DNA of 64,000 bases from the NCBI GenBank assembly GCA_018340805.1, contig JACMZG010001914.1, positions 23,542,369-23,606,368 on the forward strand, given 5' to 3'. The stretch comes from Microvelia longipes (Eukaryota > Arthropoda > Insecta > Hemiptera > Veliidae). The notes beneath the pieces were generated by a model. The model had not been told where the DNA came from and made no database searches. It saw only the letters and a program-made list of their open reading frames with translations. The position numbers and the translations under genes are program-made. Every line of letters begins with the position of its first letter. Within the stretch, counting starts at the first letter, position 1. Positions 13,161 through 26,402 of this stretch are shown here, piece by piece.

Positions 13161-14315
13161 CGGGCCTGAGTGGCTTTCTCACAAACTTGATTTTACTAAT
13201 TGAGATTTTATTAATACTCTATTATTAATAGTATGCTATAATATTAAAATTATGAAACATTATAAACAAAAATATANTGTTTCATTATTGTTCTTGTTAC
13301 ATGGCATTTTGCCATGTATCTAGCGAATTTTCACAGCCTCTCCACAGGCCCGCTTCGCGGGCCTGAGTGGCTTTCTCACAAACTTGATTTTACTAATTGA
13401 GATTTTATTAATACTCTATTATTAATAGTATGCTATAATATTAAAATTAAGAAACATTATAAACAAAAATATATTATTCATGATTTTTGTTTTTAAATAA
13501 AAATACCGTTTCCGTCACTAAAGATTGTCTGATTGAGCTGAAACCGGTCGCAATGGTTTTAGAATGACTTCGACCATAAAGACAACTTCAACACTTACTT
13601 ACATTTATGATTGTTTATAAAATTTAAAGAAAAATGTCAAATTTTTTTTGTAAACAAATTGTTTATTTGAGTAAAATCTTAAGGTTGAAAAAAATATATT
13701 CATAATTATTTAAAATAAAAATACCGTTTGCGTCACTTAGGATTGTCCGATTGAGCTAAAACTGGTCGCATTCGTTTTAGAATAACTTCGACCATATAAA
13801 GACTACTTCGATGTTCTTCCTCTTTACGGGTCTGCTTAGCTCGGCGTGGTTCAGTGGAAGCCATTTTTGCCCTGTCTCTGTGGGACAGTAGGCTTACCAT
13901 GATGGAGCAAGAGGTAGAGGTCTCTCTTTTATACTATATCCCCACCCTCTAACACTACTGAACCCAACAGATATCGTACGAGTCTTTGACCTAGACGTAT
14001 ACATATATACAAGATTATATATATATGTATACCAATTGCGCCATTTGTGATGGTTCGATTGAGCTGAAATTGGTCTTAATCGATTCAGCTAGCCGTCTAC
14101 CTAAATACTAATACCTTGTTTTAAAGCCATTTTAAGTTTCAAAATTTTTTTTCATGACGTCATAACTTTGGTTGATGACGTCATAATGTTTTTATAAACA
14201 ATAGGCCTCGTAACCTCCTCAACATCTCGCGATTTGCAAAGTTTCGTTTCAATTTGAGAACGCCTTCGAGAGTTATCGTTCGCCATACGAAAGGGTAGAA
14301 ACTCTTACATACATA

Positions 14316-14371
<56 letters not shown>

Positions 14372-14380
14372 TATATATAT

Positions 14381-14412
<32 letters not shown>

Positions 14413-14544
14413 ATATAAACTTTTTTCGGACATATATTTTTGTTATCAGGAAGCCAATAGGAACCGATTCCACTCACTCCCACCCTCAACTTCCGTCATC
14501 CGAAAACCTCATAAGCGTCATTTTCATTATGAAAATTCGCTAAA
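12933..14544. repeat. Array units 7-8 (hairpin block duplicated)
   Basis: A complete hairpin block at 12933-13180 is followed by about 100 bp of body and then, after a single N at 13277, by a second copy starting in the middle of the block (from 'tgtttcattattgttcttg', 13278). The N marks a join of two overlapping or neighbouring copies. The body at 13490-14300 is the cleanest in the array and serves as a reference; (TA)n lies at 14310-14420. Confidence 0.8.
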
Positions 14545-16230
<1,686 letters not shown>

Positions 16231-16234
16231 TTAC

Positions 16235-17085
16235 TCGTGTTATTCCTTTAAATTTTAATTTTTTGAGTTCATTATTTCAAATTATTCAACGAAATTCGAA
16301 ATGTCGACCATGAAATATATATTTTCTTTTTCTATTCTTTAAGAGCTTTAAAACGATATACAACACGATTTCATCGCTCAAAATTTTTTTATCCGGTCCG
16401 TCATATTGGCCATTATTTTGAAAATATTTTTCGGAATATTACCATTAAACTTTACAAATTTTATTTGTATAAAAGTATCTAAAGTATATTACAATAGATC
16501 TTTATCTTGTAATTTTTAAAATTAGTAAAAACTAATTATTATATTAAATTATGGCCGCCATGTTGAATTTTTCGGAATTTAGTATATAACATTTTATGTT
16601 CTACTAATCAAGAGCTTTACAACGATATATTACTCGAGTTATTCCTTTAATTTTAAATTTTTTGAGTTCATTATTTTAGCCGCCATTTTTAAATTATTCG
16701 AAAAATTTTTAAATGTTGACCATGAAACATAAATTTTCTTTTTCTACTCTTTAAGAGCTTTAAAACGATATACAACACGATTTTTTCGCTCAAAATTTTT
16801 TTTTATCCGGTCCGCCATATTGGCTGCCATTTTGAAAATATTTTTCGGAATATTACCAAAACTATACAGCTCTGACACATAATTAGTTTTACCTGTATAC
16901 AAAATTTTATCAAAATCGGTCAATTTTTACGGCAGTTATCGCGACACGTACAAACAAACACACAAACAAACATACGCGCCGTCCCAATCTTCTGAATGTA
17001 AGAACTCACTTACGTTCGTTCAACAATTAAATAATAAAATTTTGCATTTTGTGTCGAGGTTTTTTTTTTGTCTTAGTGACAGTAA
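16235..17085. repeat. Dispersed repeat, left copy
   Basis: Direct repeat of 18165-18925. It contains two or three diverged internal monomers of about 400 bp, each with an 'agagctttaaaacgatatac' word and GCCGCCAT- or CCGCCATATTGGC-like motifs. It ends in a conserved 'ggcagttatcgcgacacgt' and '(acaa)n..gcgccgtcccaatcttctga' block. The ending resembles the 3' part of many arthropod dispersed repeats. No protein is encoded. Confidence 0.75.
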
Positions 17086-17089
17086 TGAA

Positions 17090-18164
17090 CTAGTAATGCG
17101 TTGCATCAAGAACTCACGTCAAAAAATACATTAAAAAAATATTTGTTTAAAGCAAGCGAAATGAGATTATCTAAACATTCGATGCTATACTATTTTTAAG
17201 TATAAACTCAAAAAGTCTCGCTTCGCTTGCTAGTTTAGGTATCTTAAACATTTACATATTTAAAATAATACAAAGTTAAATATAGGCTCGCTTCGCTCGC
17301 TAGATTGCTTATATTTATAATAAAATATATAGTAAAAAAAGCTCGCTTCGCTCGCTAGATTGCGTAGATATATATTAATGCATAGTAAAAAGGCTCGCTT
17401 CGCTCGCTTAATTGCGTATATTATAATGATAAATATATAAATTTATAATCACACATTCTTAAAGAAGGCTCGCTTCGCTCGCTAAATTGCGAATATTTAT
17501 ATTAATGCATAGTAAAAAAGGCTCGCTTCGCTCGCTAGATTGCTTTTTATTATAATAATACAAATTTAAAATAAGCTCGCTTCGCTCGCCAGATTGCTTA
17601 TATTTATAATAAAATATATTGTAAAAAAGGCTCGCTTCGCTCGCTAGATTGCGTATTATATATAATACATAGTAAAGAAGGCTCGCTTCGCTCGCTAGAT
17701 TGCTTATATATATATTAATGCATAGTAAAAAGTTCGCTCGATTGCGTATATTAATAATAATAAATAGTAAAAATGGCTCGCTTCGCTCGCTAGATTGCGT
17801 AGATTTATATTCATGCATAGTAAAAAAGGCTCGCTTCGCTCGCTAGATTGCTTTATTTTATAATTAAATATATTGTAAAATAGGCTCGCTTCGCTCGCTA
17901 GATGCGTGGATTTATATTGAATGCAAGTAAAATGGCCTCGCTTCGCTCGCTAAATTGCTTATATTTATTATTAATGCATAGTAAAAAAGGCTCGCTTCGC
18001 TCGCTTGATTGCGTATATTTATAATAATATAGTAAAAAAGGCTCGCTTCGCTCGCTTGATTGCTTATATTTAATATTAATGCATAGTAAAAAGGCTCGCT
18101 TCGCTCGCTTGATTGCGTATGTTTATAATAATACATAGTTAAAAAGGCTCGCTTTAAATTTTAT
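17090..18164. repeat. Minisatellite array, GCTCGCTTCGCTCGCTAG core
   Basis: About 17 copies of a 50-60 bp unit (a GCTCGCTTCGCTCGCTAG core plus 35-40 bp of AT-rich 'attgcttatatttataataatgcatagtaaa'), preceded by a flank shared with 2010-2240. Spacers are variants of one another and unit length is not a multiple of three, so neither a CRISPR array nor a repeat protein is likely. The last unit is cut at 18149, where the second copy of the flanking dispersed repeat begins. Confidence 0.9.
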
Positions 18165-18925
18165 TTTTTGAGTTTGACCAAAAAAAATATATTTTCTTTT
18201 TCTACTCTTTCAGAGCTTTTAAACGATATACAACACGATTTTTGCTCAAATTTTTTTATCCGGTCCGCCATATTGGCTGCCATTTTGAAAATATTTTCGG
18301 AATATTACCAAAAACTATACAGCTCTGACATATAGTTAATTTTACTTGTATAAAAGTATCTAAAGTATATTGCAATAGATCTTTATCTTTGTAAATTCTA
18401 TAAATTAGTAAAACTAATTATTTATATTAAATTATGGCCGCCATGTTGAATTTTTCGGAATTTAGTATATAACATTTTTTGTTCTACTAATCAGAGCTTT
18501 ACAACGATATATTACTCGAGTTATTTTTAATTTTAAATTTTTTGAGTTCATTATTTTGGCCGCCATTTTTAAATTATTCAAAAAATTTTAAAATGTTGAC
18601 CAGGACACATATATTTTCTTTTTTCTACTCTTTAAGAGCTTTAAAACGATACAACACGATTTTTTGATAAATTTTTTTTTTATCCGGTCCGCCATATTGG
18701 CTGCCATTTGAAAATATTTTTCGGAATATTACCAAAAACTATACAGCTCTGACACATAATTAGTTTTACCTGTATACAAAATTTTATCAAAATCGGTAAA
18801 TTTTACGGCAGTTATCGCGACACGTAAAACAACACACAAACACAAACATACAACATACATACAAACAACATACGCGCCGTCCCAATCTTCTGAAATGTAA
18901 GAACTCACTTACGTTCGTTCAATTA
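18165..18925. repeat. Dispersed repeat, right copy
   Basis: Second direct copy of the repeat at 16235-17085, entered part-way through its first monomer and ending with the same 'cttacgttcgttcaa'. Together the copies bracket the minisatellite array, which suggests that the array was inserted into, or duplicated together with, this repeat. Confidence 0.75.
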
Positions 18926-19678
18926 AGCAATATGAGGAAGTCAAAATGATGTTCGTAGCTAAAGCCGGAGCGTTACTTTTCCAGATTTGTTGTTCTTTAT
19001 TAATCGAAACAATAAATAAACTAGTAGGTATAAGGAACAAGTAGGAAAGAAGAAAAAACCATTTATCCCAAAGAGTTTTCAATAAAAATGGACTTAAAGA
19101 AGAATAAGGGTAAAAGGTCAGATGGAGGAATAAGGAAAATAGTTTATGGGAAGTCAAGGGGAAAAGATTTATACAAGCGATGAGAGAAAACACTAGGAGC
19201 CATGTATAACCCGTAGACAAGTCTCACCCTAATTACCACTGTAGAGTTAGGGCCATCCATCAAGCTACCTCCCTAGCACCAGACAGTGACAAATGGGCCC
19301 CAGTAATGAGGCAAAGGGATACACCACACCAAGCTTCAAAATATTATGATAAATGGGTGGTAATCTGACGCTTGCCAACTAGATATGACAGCCGCCCTGT
19401 CACTCCAGGTCTTATATTTCTCTTAGTTTAAAAACCCCTTCTAGCTCCTTCAACTTATAACTTTACTTTATCATTTGATTATATTTACTTACTTTAAGTT
19501 TTTTTCTCGGGAATAATACATTAAAAGTAAGTGGTTATGAAATAACTAATTAGTGCGTGAAATAAGAGTAGGATTAATTACCAAGTATCTAAGGAGAGTC
19601 AGGCCCCTTCGACCTGAAAAATTACAGAGATATTATTACTACATGGACCCAATTGGTTGTATTTTGAACAAGGATCTT
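18926..19678. other. No feature recognised
   Basis: A moderately AT-rich stretch with no significant reading frame, tandem repeat or recognisable element. A 103-codon minus-strand frame near 18909-19220 has no recognisable domain and no splice context. Confidence 0.35.
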
Positions 19679-20135
19679 GAATAAAGGAGATGACGCATAA
19701 AGGAACTTTTCTGACCCCATGAAAGTTGTATGTGATAGAGAAATAGGAGCAAACTTACCTTCCCATGGTTATAATGAAACAAATGCGCCAAACGCAGGTT
19801 ATGTAACAAGGTTGTCGAGTTTGCTTCTTAACTTATTTTTGTGCATCTCGTGATTGCTACATTTGTGGTGCTTGTTAAGTCATTTGTGTTTATTTAATTT
19901 TAAATTTTGTACTTTACTTAGCCACTTCAGTGAGTGATAAATTAAGCGTGTTTTGTTAAAACCTTCTCAAGCAATAAACAATGAGAAACCATTGAGAGGT
20001 AAGTTTGCCTCTAAAATTTAAGACCTGCGCTGTTATAAGACTTGTAAGCATACGCAGTTTGTACCAAGCATGTTGAGCTGGGTTTTGACGTGTGTTTCGT
20101 GTTGATTTCTCTCTATTATTTGGTTCTCGATGAGT
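19679..20135. mobile_element. MITE family A, partial copy
   Basis: Begins CAAGGATCTTGAATAAAGG like the complete family member at 21811-22527. It keeps the subterminal 'gagcaaacttacctt' and 'ttaagacctgcgctgttata' blocks. The right end after about 20135 diverges, so the right terminal repeat is lost. Confidence 0.75.
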
Positions 20136-21465
20136 GTTATCCGCAAGCCTTATAGAAACCAACTAAATATATCCTTCGGCATGCCTCTGGGCTAAAATAT
20201 TATGGTTCCTTCGCCATAGCCTCAGGAACCAGTTTGTCTGCCAAAAGAACAAACGCTCGCTTTTCTCCCTTGATAAGTTAAGATTAAGTTCTCTAATCTG
20301 AGCCATAAACTTATTTTAATTAAATCACAGAGCACTGCCCGAGTATATCGTAAGCAAATAGTGGAAGAAGTAATTGTTTTTACAGATTTTTATGAAATTA
20401 GATTTCACTTTACAAAAAAGCCCCAGGCATAGTCAAGTATAAAATAAAATCTTTTGATTGCCCAAAGCTACCGCAGGCTAAAAGAATTCCTATTTTTCCA
20501 TTTTTAGTCGGATGAGGAGATATTCTATTTTTTGTACGTTTAAGAAGGTGTTTTTAAGACAAGCTTCTTGCCGATGTTGTAAAGAAATGAATTTGTAATT
20601 ACAATACAGCCAGACTGAAAAGAAAAAAAAGCTTTTGGCTTGTTTCGAGCTGACGTCCCCTTTGTGCCTTGTAGGATGGTGTGGGTAAATTGCTCTCAGT
20701 AAAGAAAACACGATTGCGATTGGCAGATTGTCGGTAAAATCAAGAAGCGAACTACAAAGAAGAAGCTTGAATTATTTTTCTTTATGTTCACCTCCTATTT
20801 TACTCCCGTTTTTGAGTGCCTTTCATTTTTCACGCCTCCCTTTTATATTTTTTTATTTATTTATTCCTTTATGATTTTCGCCCTTCATATTTTCTTGGTG
20901 TTGTTGTCAGAATGTTGTTCTTCATGCCCTAGAGGAAATTAAAATTTGAGTAGCCCTCCTTTTTCAAACAACGAGTGGAGTGAGAGACTTCGCTTTTTTC
21001 GCTCAATTATTCCAGTGAATTTTTTTTTCTAACAGAGGAAAAGTGAAAAATGACAGGAGCAATAATTTGTTTTTTTTCTGAAGCTTATTTTACAAGGCAA
21101 AGGATAGGAAATGAAAGATGACAGGTTTAATCTATTCACTTCTTCTCCGTGAGCTTTGGTCAAATTTTCGAACATCATGGAATTCTATAAAACCACACAA
21201 CAATATCTTACGATATAGGAGCAACTATCTTTTTGTACTGACTGCTTCACCGGTTTGAAGAATCCCTTTTAAGGATCCATATAGTATAGAACAAAATAAT
21301 ATAATTGACCTTAATATTTTGTATACCAAATATTGCTTTGTTTAGTAAAACAAAGGAAAATCGTCTAATTGAGTTTAATTTGGTATGATTATATCTTGTC
21401 TTATTTTTTGTATGACATTTCACGTTAATACGGATAAAATATACTCGAATCTCTTGTGTTAAACC
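20136..21465. other. No gene recognised; small hairpin island at 20168-20230
   Basis: Just after the MITE, 20168-20230 reads 'ccttcggcatgcctctggg' and 'ggttccttcgccatagcctc', a short palindromic GC island of the same flavour as those at 30050-30110 and 41028-41180. The remaining 1.2 kb is poly-T-rich and without recognisable genes. Confidence 0.4.
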
Positions 21466-21773
21466 CATAGAGATATATACTAGAGGGGGCATATCCTATC
21501 TCATTACATTGAAAGGCCTTAAGCATCTTTTTGGGGCTCTCAAGGGCTATGTGTAACCTCATTGAAACCTCCTCCAAGAATGAGTTAAGGTTATAATAAA
21601 TCAATCGTTTTTGGCTTCTCGCACATTGTTTGTATTTTTAACGTTCTACTGTTTAAGTTACTGAAATATTGCACTGATTATTTGATTGTATATATAAGCG
21701 AGGTGGTCAGCTTACTTTTTCGATGTTTCAAAATTTAACCTATAGGGCCTCTATAGTAATATTATCTCTATAG
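21466..21773 (+). mobile_element. MITE family B (hAT-like, about 310 bp)
   Basis: Starts CATAGAGATATATACTAGAG and ends with the inverted counterpart (...GGGCCTCTATAGTAATATTA TCTCTATAG). Flanks GTTAAACC / GTTAACAG are an imperfect 8-bp duplication. Other copies are at 27341, 43588 (inverted), 43870, 47569 (inverted) and 57683. CA...TG ends with 8-bp duplications are typical of hAT elements; there is no coding capacity. Confidence 0.8.
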
Positions 21774-21810
21774 GTTAACAGCATTAAGCGTTATCATAAC
21801 GTAGATGAGC

Positions 21811-22527
21811 CAAGGATGTTGAATAAAAGGGATGACGCATTAAGGAACATTTCTGACCCCATGGAAGTTGTATGATATAGAGAAATAGGAGCAAACTTAC
21901 CTTCTCTTAGGTTATAATTTAAAAAGGCTCCAAACGTAGGTTATGTAGCTAAGTAGTCATACAATTCTTGGTTGTCGAGTTTGCTTCTCAACTTTATTCG
22001 GTGCTTTCGTTATTGTTAAATTTGGTGCTTGTCAAGTCATTTGTGCTTATGTTTTACATTTTGGACTCTAGGTAGCCACTTTAGTGTGAGTAATTGAAGC
22101 TTTACCGTTTACTTTTCGTAGAGAGTAAGTTAAATGTGTTAATATTTTGTCTTTTTTTAGCCTAGTGAAATGGTTTGTTAATTTTTAAGATTCAATTTTG
22201 GTTGTAATTTTGTTAATTTTCTTTCATGTTGTTAATTTAAGCAATATTAACAAAAAACAGGTAAAAAGTATGAACTTTTTTCAATTTGTTCATAACCTTC
22301 GCAAGCAAAACAATGGGAAACCCATTGAGAGTTAAGGTTGCCTCTAAATTTTAAGACCTGCGCTGTTATAAGGATCATAAGCATGCGCAGTTCATACCAA
22401 CCATGTGCAGTTGGTTTTTGACGTGTGTTTCGTGTTGCATTCATCTCTATGTTTTGATTTTCGATGGGGTCACTTTGTTGAATGGCAATTCGACTTAGTG
22501 CGTCATCCCCTTTATTCAACATCCTTG
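21811..22527 (+). mobile_element. MITE family A, complete copy (hAT-like, 717 bp)
   Basis: Terminal inverted repeats start CAAGGATGTTGAATAAA at both ends, with further partial symmetry inward ('gaccccat', 'gaggcaa..tta'). The element is flanked by a perfect 8-bp duplication AGATGAGC (21803-21810 and 22528-22535). CA/TG termini plus an 8-bp duplication indicate a non-autonomous hAT element. Related copies are at 19679, 31225 and 42779. The 128-codon minus-strand frame inside it is not conserved in the other copies. Confidence 0.9.
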
Positions 22528-22649
22528 AGATGAGCCAGCACAGGTAATGTAAAGGTTTTGTTGGTAGATTATTGCTTCTACTTCCTAGAAGAAGGTTGAA
22601 GCAATGCTTTTGCAAAAAACCCAACACCCACATCAGTTTTTAACAATTT

Positions 22650-22970
22650 TCTGCGTTTTAACGATTTTTTGAAATTTTTGCTGTCATTAATGCGGGTTAA
22701 TGACGTCATAATATATTTTTTTGAATAGCACAACTACACCTATAAACTGATTTTTATACAAAGTTTCAACTCCCTACCATAAATACATTGGGAGCTACGA
22801 TTATAACAGACACACATATATAGATAGACAACTTTGTGTAAACCCCTTGAAAGATCTTAAAAACACCTTGAACAAATAATTTCAGTGACATACCAGTTTC
22901 GGATTTTTTGTGGATATAAGATACTTTTCCTACAAACCTTCGGTACAAATGAGGAAAAAATGCATTGTGG
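22650..22970. repeat. Dispersed repeat C (ends 'aaatgaggaaaa')
   Basis: Shared with 39280-39515 and 50990-51273, and in part 30640-30770. Common words are 'taccataaatacattggg..gctacgataacagacacacac', a (CAGA)n-like stretch, 'ccagtttcggatttttt' and a terminal 'aatgaggaaaag'. The fixed end and variable start resemble a 5'-truncated retroelement tail or SINE. The BEL element was inserted next to its end. Confidence 0.7.
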
Positions 22971-22975
22971 GGTAG

Positions 22976-23512
22976 AGGCACCAATTTGGTCATTCTTCTA
23001 CTGCCCAAGTTAAACAGTAGAGATTATCGGGGAGAGACTACAACATACAATTTTAAGAGGGGATGTGCAAACTTAAGGCTCATTGACTTACCAAAAACAG
23101 AGATGATCCATCCAGGGTAGATCCTGTAGACTGCACTGAAATATCACCATGAGTATTCTCAACGGCACACACATATTGTATCAGTATCCGACCGGCACAG
23201 AACATGAGTAAACGTTTCGGCACACACATATTCAGGTATTCATATCCGACCGGCACAAGAACATGAGTAAACGGTTTCGGCACACACACATATTCAGGTA
23301 TTCAGTATCCGACCGGCACAAGAACATGAGTAAACGGTTTCGGCACACACACATATTCAGGTATTCAGTATCCGACCGGCACAAGAACATGATTAAAACC
23401 TTCCTTGGCGGTTTCTTCTTCCAGCCAAGGCCTTCTTGAATTGCGGCGTCGTCGACACCGAAGTGGCGTGAAATACAAATTTACGTAGAGTTGGCACCAG
23501 GGGGACCCAACA
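22976..23512 (-). repeat. 3' LTR of the BEL element, with 63-bp tandem expansion
   Basis: Homologous to the 381-bp LTR at 26403-26783 but 537 bp long. A 63-bp unit ('gaacatgagtaaacggtttc' ... 'cagtatccgaccggc') is present about four to five times between 23150 and 23395 and only once in the other LTR (26580-26645). The expansion therefore arose after insertion in one LTR, or was lost from the other. Confidence 0.9.
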
Positions 23513-23903
23513 TTTTACCACCCACCAAATTTAGGTTTAAAACAAAAATTTATTTTAGGGAAAACACAATATTTATTCAAACAGGGGATAGTCAAAAAAT
23601 TTAACTTCGAAATTTAAAAGGGGGCTTTAAAATAAAATTAAGAACATTGATAAGTAAATGATTGAAACTATAAGTTACTTCATAAAAAATAAGGGTTTCC
23701 AGGAAGGAAAGTTAAAACAAAGTATTTATTCACTTTGTGGAGGGACTTCAACAAAGACTTTAAAGATGAAGGTAAGAATAGCCATTGGAACATAAAGGAT
23801 AAATAACATATAAGGAGATGATGAAAATAATAATAATAATATCACAGAAACTTCGCAAGGAAAAAAAATCAGAACTCATAATAAGATCTTGAGGCAACAG
23901 AAA

Positions 23904-24373
23904 CTATACTTTAAAAAAAAGAAAATTAATCTTAAGTTGGTAAGGGTAATAACTGTACAAGAGGGCGCTTATAAACACCAGACTTCGAGCATTAATAATC
24001 CGAATAACGCCATCAGAGTCAGGACAAATTTCCACAACACGTCCTTTGGGCCACTGGAGCGAAGAAGTCTTAGGTTCATGAATGAGAAAAAGATCATTGA
24101 TCTTAAGACTGTCTTTCTTCGAGGACCGTTTACGCCGTTCTTGTAATGTATGCAAGTTTCAGTGTTCGGTGGACCAAAGACGCCAGAAGTCTGAGTCATT
24201 TGTTGCAATGATTGCCAACGGCCAAGTCTATTTGTCGAAGTATCAATAAAATCATATTGAGGAATAGAAACGAGCGCACCTCCGACCAAAAAATGACCAG
24301 GAGTGAGGCAGTCAGTTTCACCAGTGTCACTAGTTAAGGGGCAGAGAGGCCTCGAGTTAAGAACTGCTTCAAA
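23904..24373 (-). pseudogene. BEL/Pao integrase C-terminal region (DUF5641) remnant
   Basis: On the minus strand the frame reads NSRPL, then TPGHFLVGGAL (around 24300), then RLGRWQSLQQMTQ. After a frameshift near 24165 it continues in another frame with LHTLQERRK, a WPKGRVVEICPDSDGVIR block (around 24020) and a short tail. This is the order seen in the DUF5641 region that follows the integrase core in BEL/Pao Pol proteins. The integrase catalytic core is absent. Confidence 0.88.
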
Positions 24374-25403
24374 TAAGTGAACGATCAAATAATCCGCTAA
24401 ATTGGGGCTATTCATGCGCTTTAAAGCGGCTATGTTTTCGTTAAAATGTTCCATGAAAGCCTGACAATTTGTTAAACATTTTTTTTCTAAAAATTTAAAT
24501 TTAAGCATATTTGAAAAGGATTCATTTTCCAATATTATTTTTTTCGTATCTTTCAGCCAAAGAAGACCGGGTTAGTCCGTAATTTTTCCCAATTAGAGGA
24601 ATTTGTTTAATATGCGTAAAGGCGGTGGAATTTTTTATTGCTTCTTTTAAGTGGTGGAACCGTTCGATGTCAGTAAGACGGGTGTTTCGACGCACAATGG
24701 TCTTGAACGAATAAAACATAAAACGTAGGCCAGGCACGTTTTAAGAAAGTCGGAACCGAAATACTAGTAGGTACATTGGGAGCGAGAGACGTGTTTATTT
24801 ATTTATTTACGGCAAACACCCTTTTTACAAAGTATTGTATAACAAATTAAGTAAAAGTAAGAAACATTGAGCAAGAAATTAAAAAATAATAATAAAATGC
24901 AGTAATATCCAGAATATATAAACAATTAGTGACACAAAATTTCTAAAGTAAATAATGAGCATTAATTAAAAGTAACAAGCTGGATAGCAACAAGAGACAT
25001 AATATTAAGTTTAAATGAATTATATATTATGTGTTGTTAAATGTAGATAATATATTGAAAGATATATGAAGGAGAGGGGGTGGTGGATTTATTTCATTCT
25101 CAACATCTAAATGTTCAACTATTGCTAAACACTCGTAATATAAATCTTCAAGTCTAGAAAATAAATTCTTCCAACTTATCTAATTTTACAGCATATTCTC
25201 TCAAAGCATCTTGCTCTTTATCATAAAGTGATATAAGAAGCATTTAATCTTTTCATTCGACACACAAATGCTGAAATTTTGGTGGCATCAGATTGAGGTT
25301 CAGCAATCCTTTGAATTTTATTAAAAGTTTCTTATATGGTTTGCCAACATTTGATTACTTTTAAATTTAGTTTATCTTTTTCCTTTTAGGTTAGAGAATC
25401 CAT
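24373..25403 (-). pseudogene. BEL/Pao gag remnant, split by a LINE fragment
   Basis: The N-terminal part (about 25403-25080 on the minus strand) contains EYAVKLDK, then LEDLYYECLAIVEHLDVENE when read across frames, with stops. After a 280-bp insertion the central part resumes at about 24790 and includes TRLTDIERFHHLKEAI (24690-24640) and IPLIGKNYGLTRSSLAERY. It ends in ALKRMNSPNLADYLIVHLF, which runs in frame into the DUF5641 remnant. The arrangement 'LSDIEKF.yLk' followed by 'L..rY' is characteristic of BEL/Pao Gag. Confidence 0.82.
24791..25075 (-). mobile_element. 5'-truncated LINE 3' end inside gag
   Basis: On the minus strand this ends in GCCGTAAATAAATAAATAAA, a tail typical of Jockey/I-like LINE 3' ends, and interrupts the gag homology on both sides. 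It has no coding remnant and no clear target duplication. A similar (TAAA)n end at about 25780-25800 may be a second one. Confidence 0.65.
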
Positions 25404-26381
25404 GATTTACGAAAATTACTATCGCAATTTATAGAGAGCAATAAATCAAAATTAAAGCTATGATATTAATTAAAATCAATTTTAATTTAAAAAAGTAAAA
25501 GTTAAATAAAATATGAAATCATATTAAATTATGTTAATAATTTAAATTAAATTAAAACTCAAAACAAAGTTAATTTGTATTAAAATATACAAATTAAATG
25601 AAATTAAAACTTAAAAATAAGTTAAAATTATATTTAAAAATTAAGTATTATTTTTTAACATGGCAACTCCAGATCTTTCTTTTTGGTTAAGGTAACCACG
25701 GTGGTAACCACCGATTTGCAGTAAAATATGCTAACTTGTATAAGAACTATTGTAAATTATTCAATCTGCAATAAGTGATTTATTTATTTATTTATAATAG
25801 AGAGCAATATAGAAAAATAACTAAAACAAATATGGAAAAAATGATTAAAAATTATTAGTAAGATTTTAAATAAAAGAGAAAATGAGAAGAGAAAATAGAA
25901 AAGAAAATGAGACTAGTACCGGATAATCCGCTAGATCGCAGAGGTAGGTCAAATAACAATAAATCTGAGAAGGTAGAAATCAATAATCTGGTCGATAATC
26001 CCTAAGGAAGGCGAGGTGAAAATATGACGTGATATCAACACAATCTGATTGGCCGTGAAGGGAAGCGGGAAACGCACTACTACATACACATAAGGCAATA
26101 CTGAGACCACACGTACGCACCAATACTTGGAAAATTAACTTTACAGCAAATTTACGTAGATCAAAATCAAATCAACAAACCATAAATGATTTCTTCAAAA
26201 ACTCGCTTTTTTAAGAAAATAACAATCGCAAATAAAATAGTAAAGTACATAAATAGAGATATAAAAGGTAGAAAAAAGATCGTATAAAAGATAGAGATCA
26301 AAGGGGAAGAGAGGTTGGGATAACCTTGCATAAACAAATCGTAAATTTTTATGTTCTCTTGCAAGAATTAAACATTAAAAT

Positions 26382-26398
26382 CCGGTATGGCAGGACCA
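26382..26398 (-). other. Primer-binding site of the BEL element
   Basis: On the coding strand TGGTCCTGCCATACCGG starts 4 nt after the 5' LTR end (CCCCACA). TGG at the start matches the CCA end of a tRNA, as expected for a minus-strand primer site. The priming tRNA was not identified. Confidence 0.7.
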
Positions 26399-26402
26399 TA
26401 AA

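Noticed and set aside
17459..18136. Minus-strand frames with QSSERSEP / NLASEASLF repeats
   Set aside because: They are translations of the minisatellite; unit length varies and is not a multiple of three, so the frame drifts between the two peptide forms.
17090..18164. CRISPR-like look: an 18-bp constant core with 35-40 bp variable spacers
   Set aside because: The spacers are variants of one sequence, the context is spliced eukaryotic DNA, and no cas-like gene is present; it is a minisatellite.
21458..21781. TTAA flanks suggesting a piggyBac element for MITE B
   Set aside because: The TTAA coincidence at this copy is not seen at the others; copies at 27341 and 47569 have clear 8-bp duplications, so hAT-like is preferred.
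22247..22633. 128-codon minus-strand frame in MITE A
   Set aside because: It crosses the terminal repeat of the MITE and is broken in the other family members.
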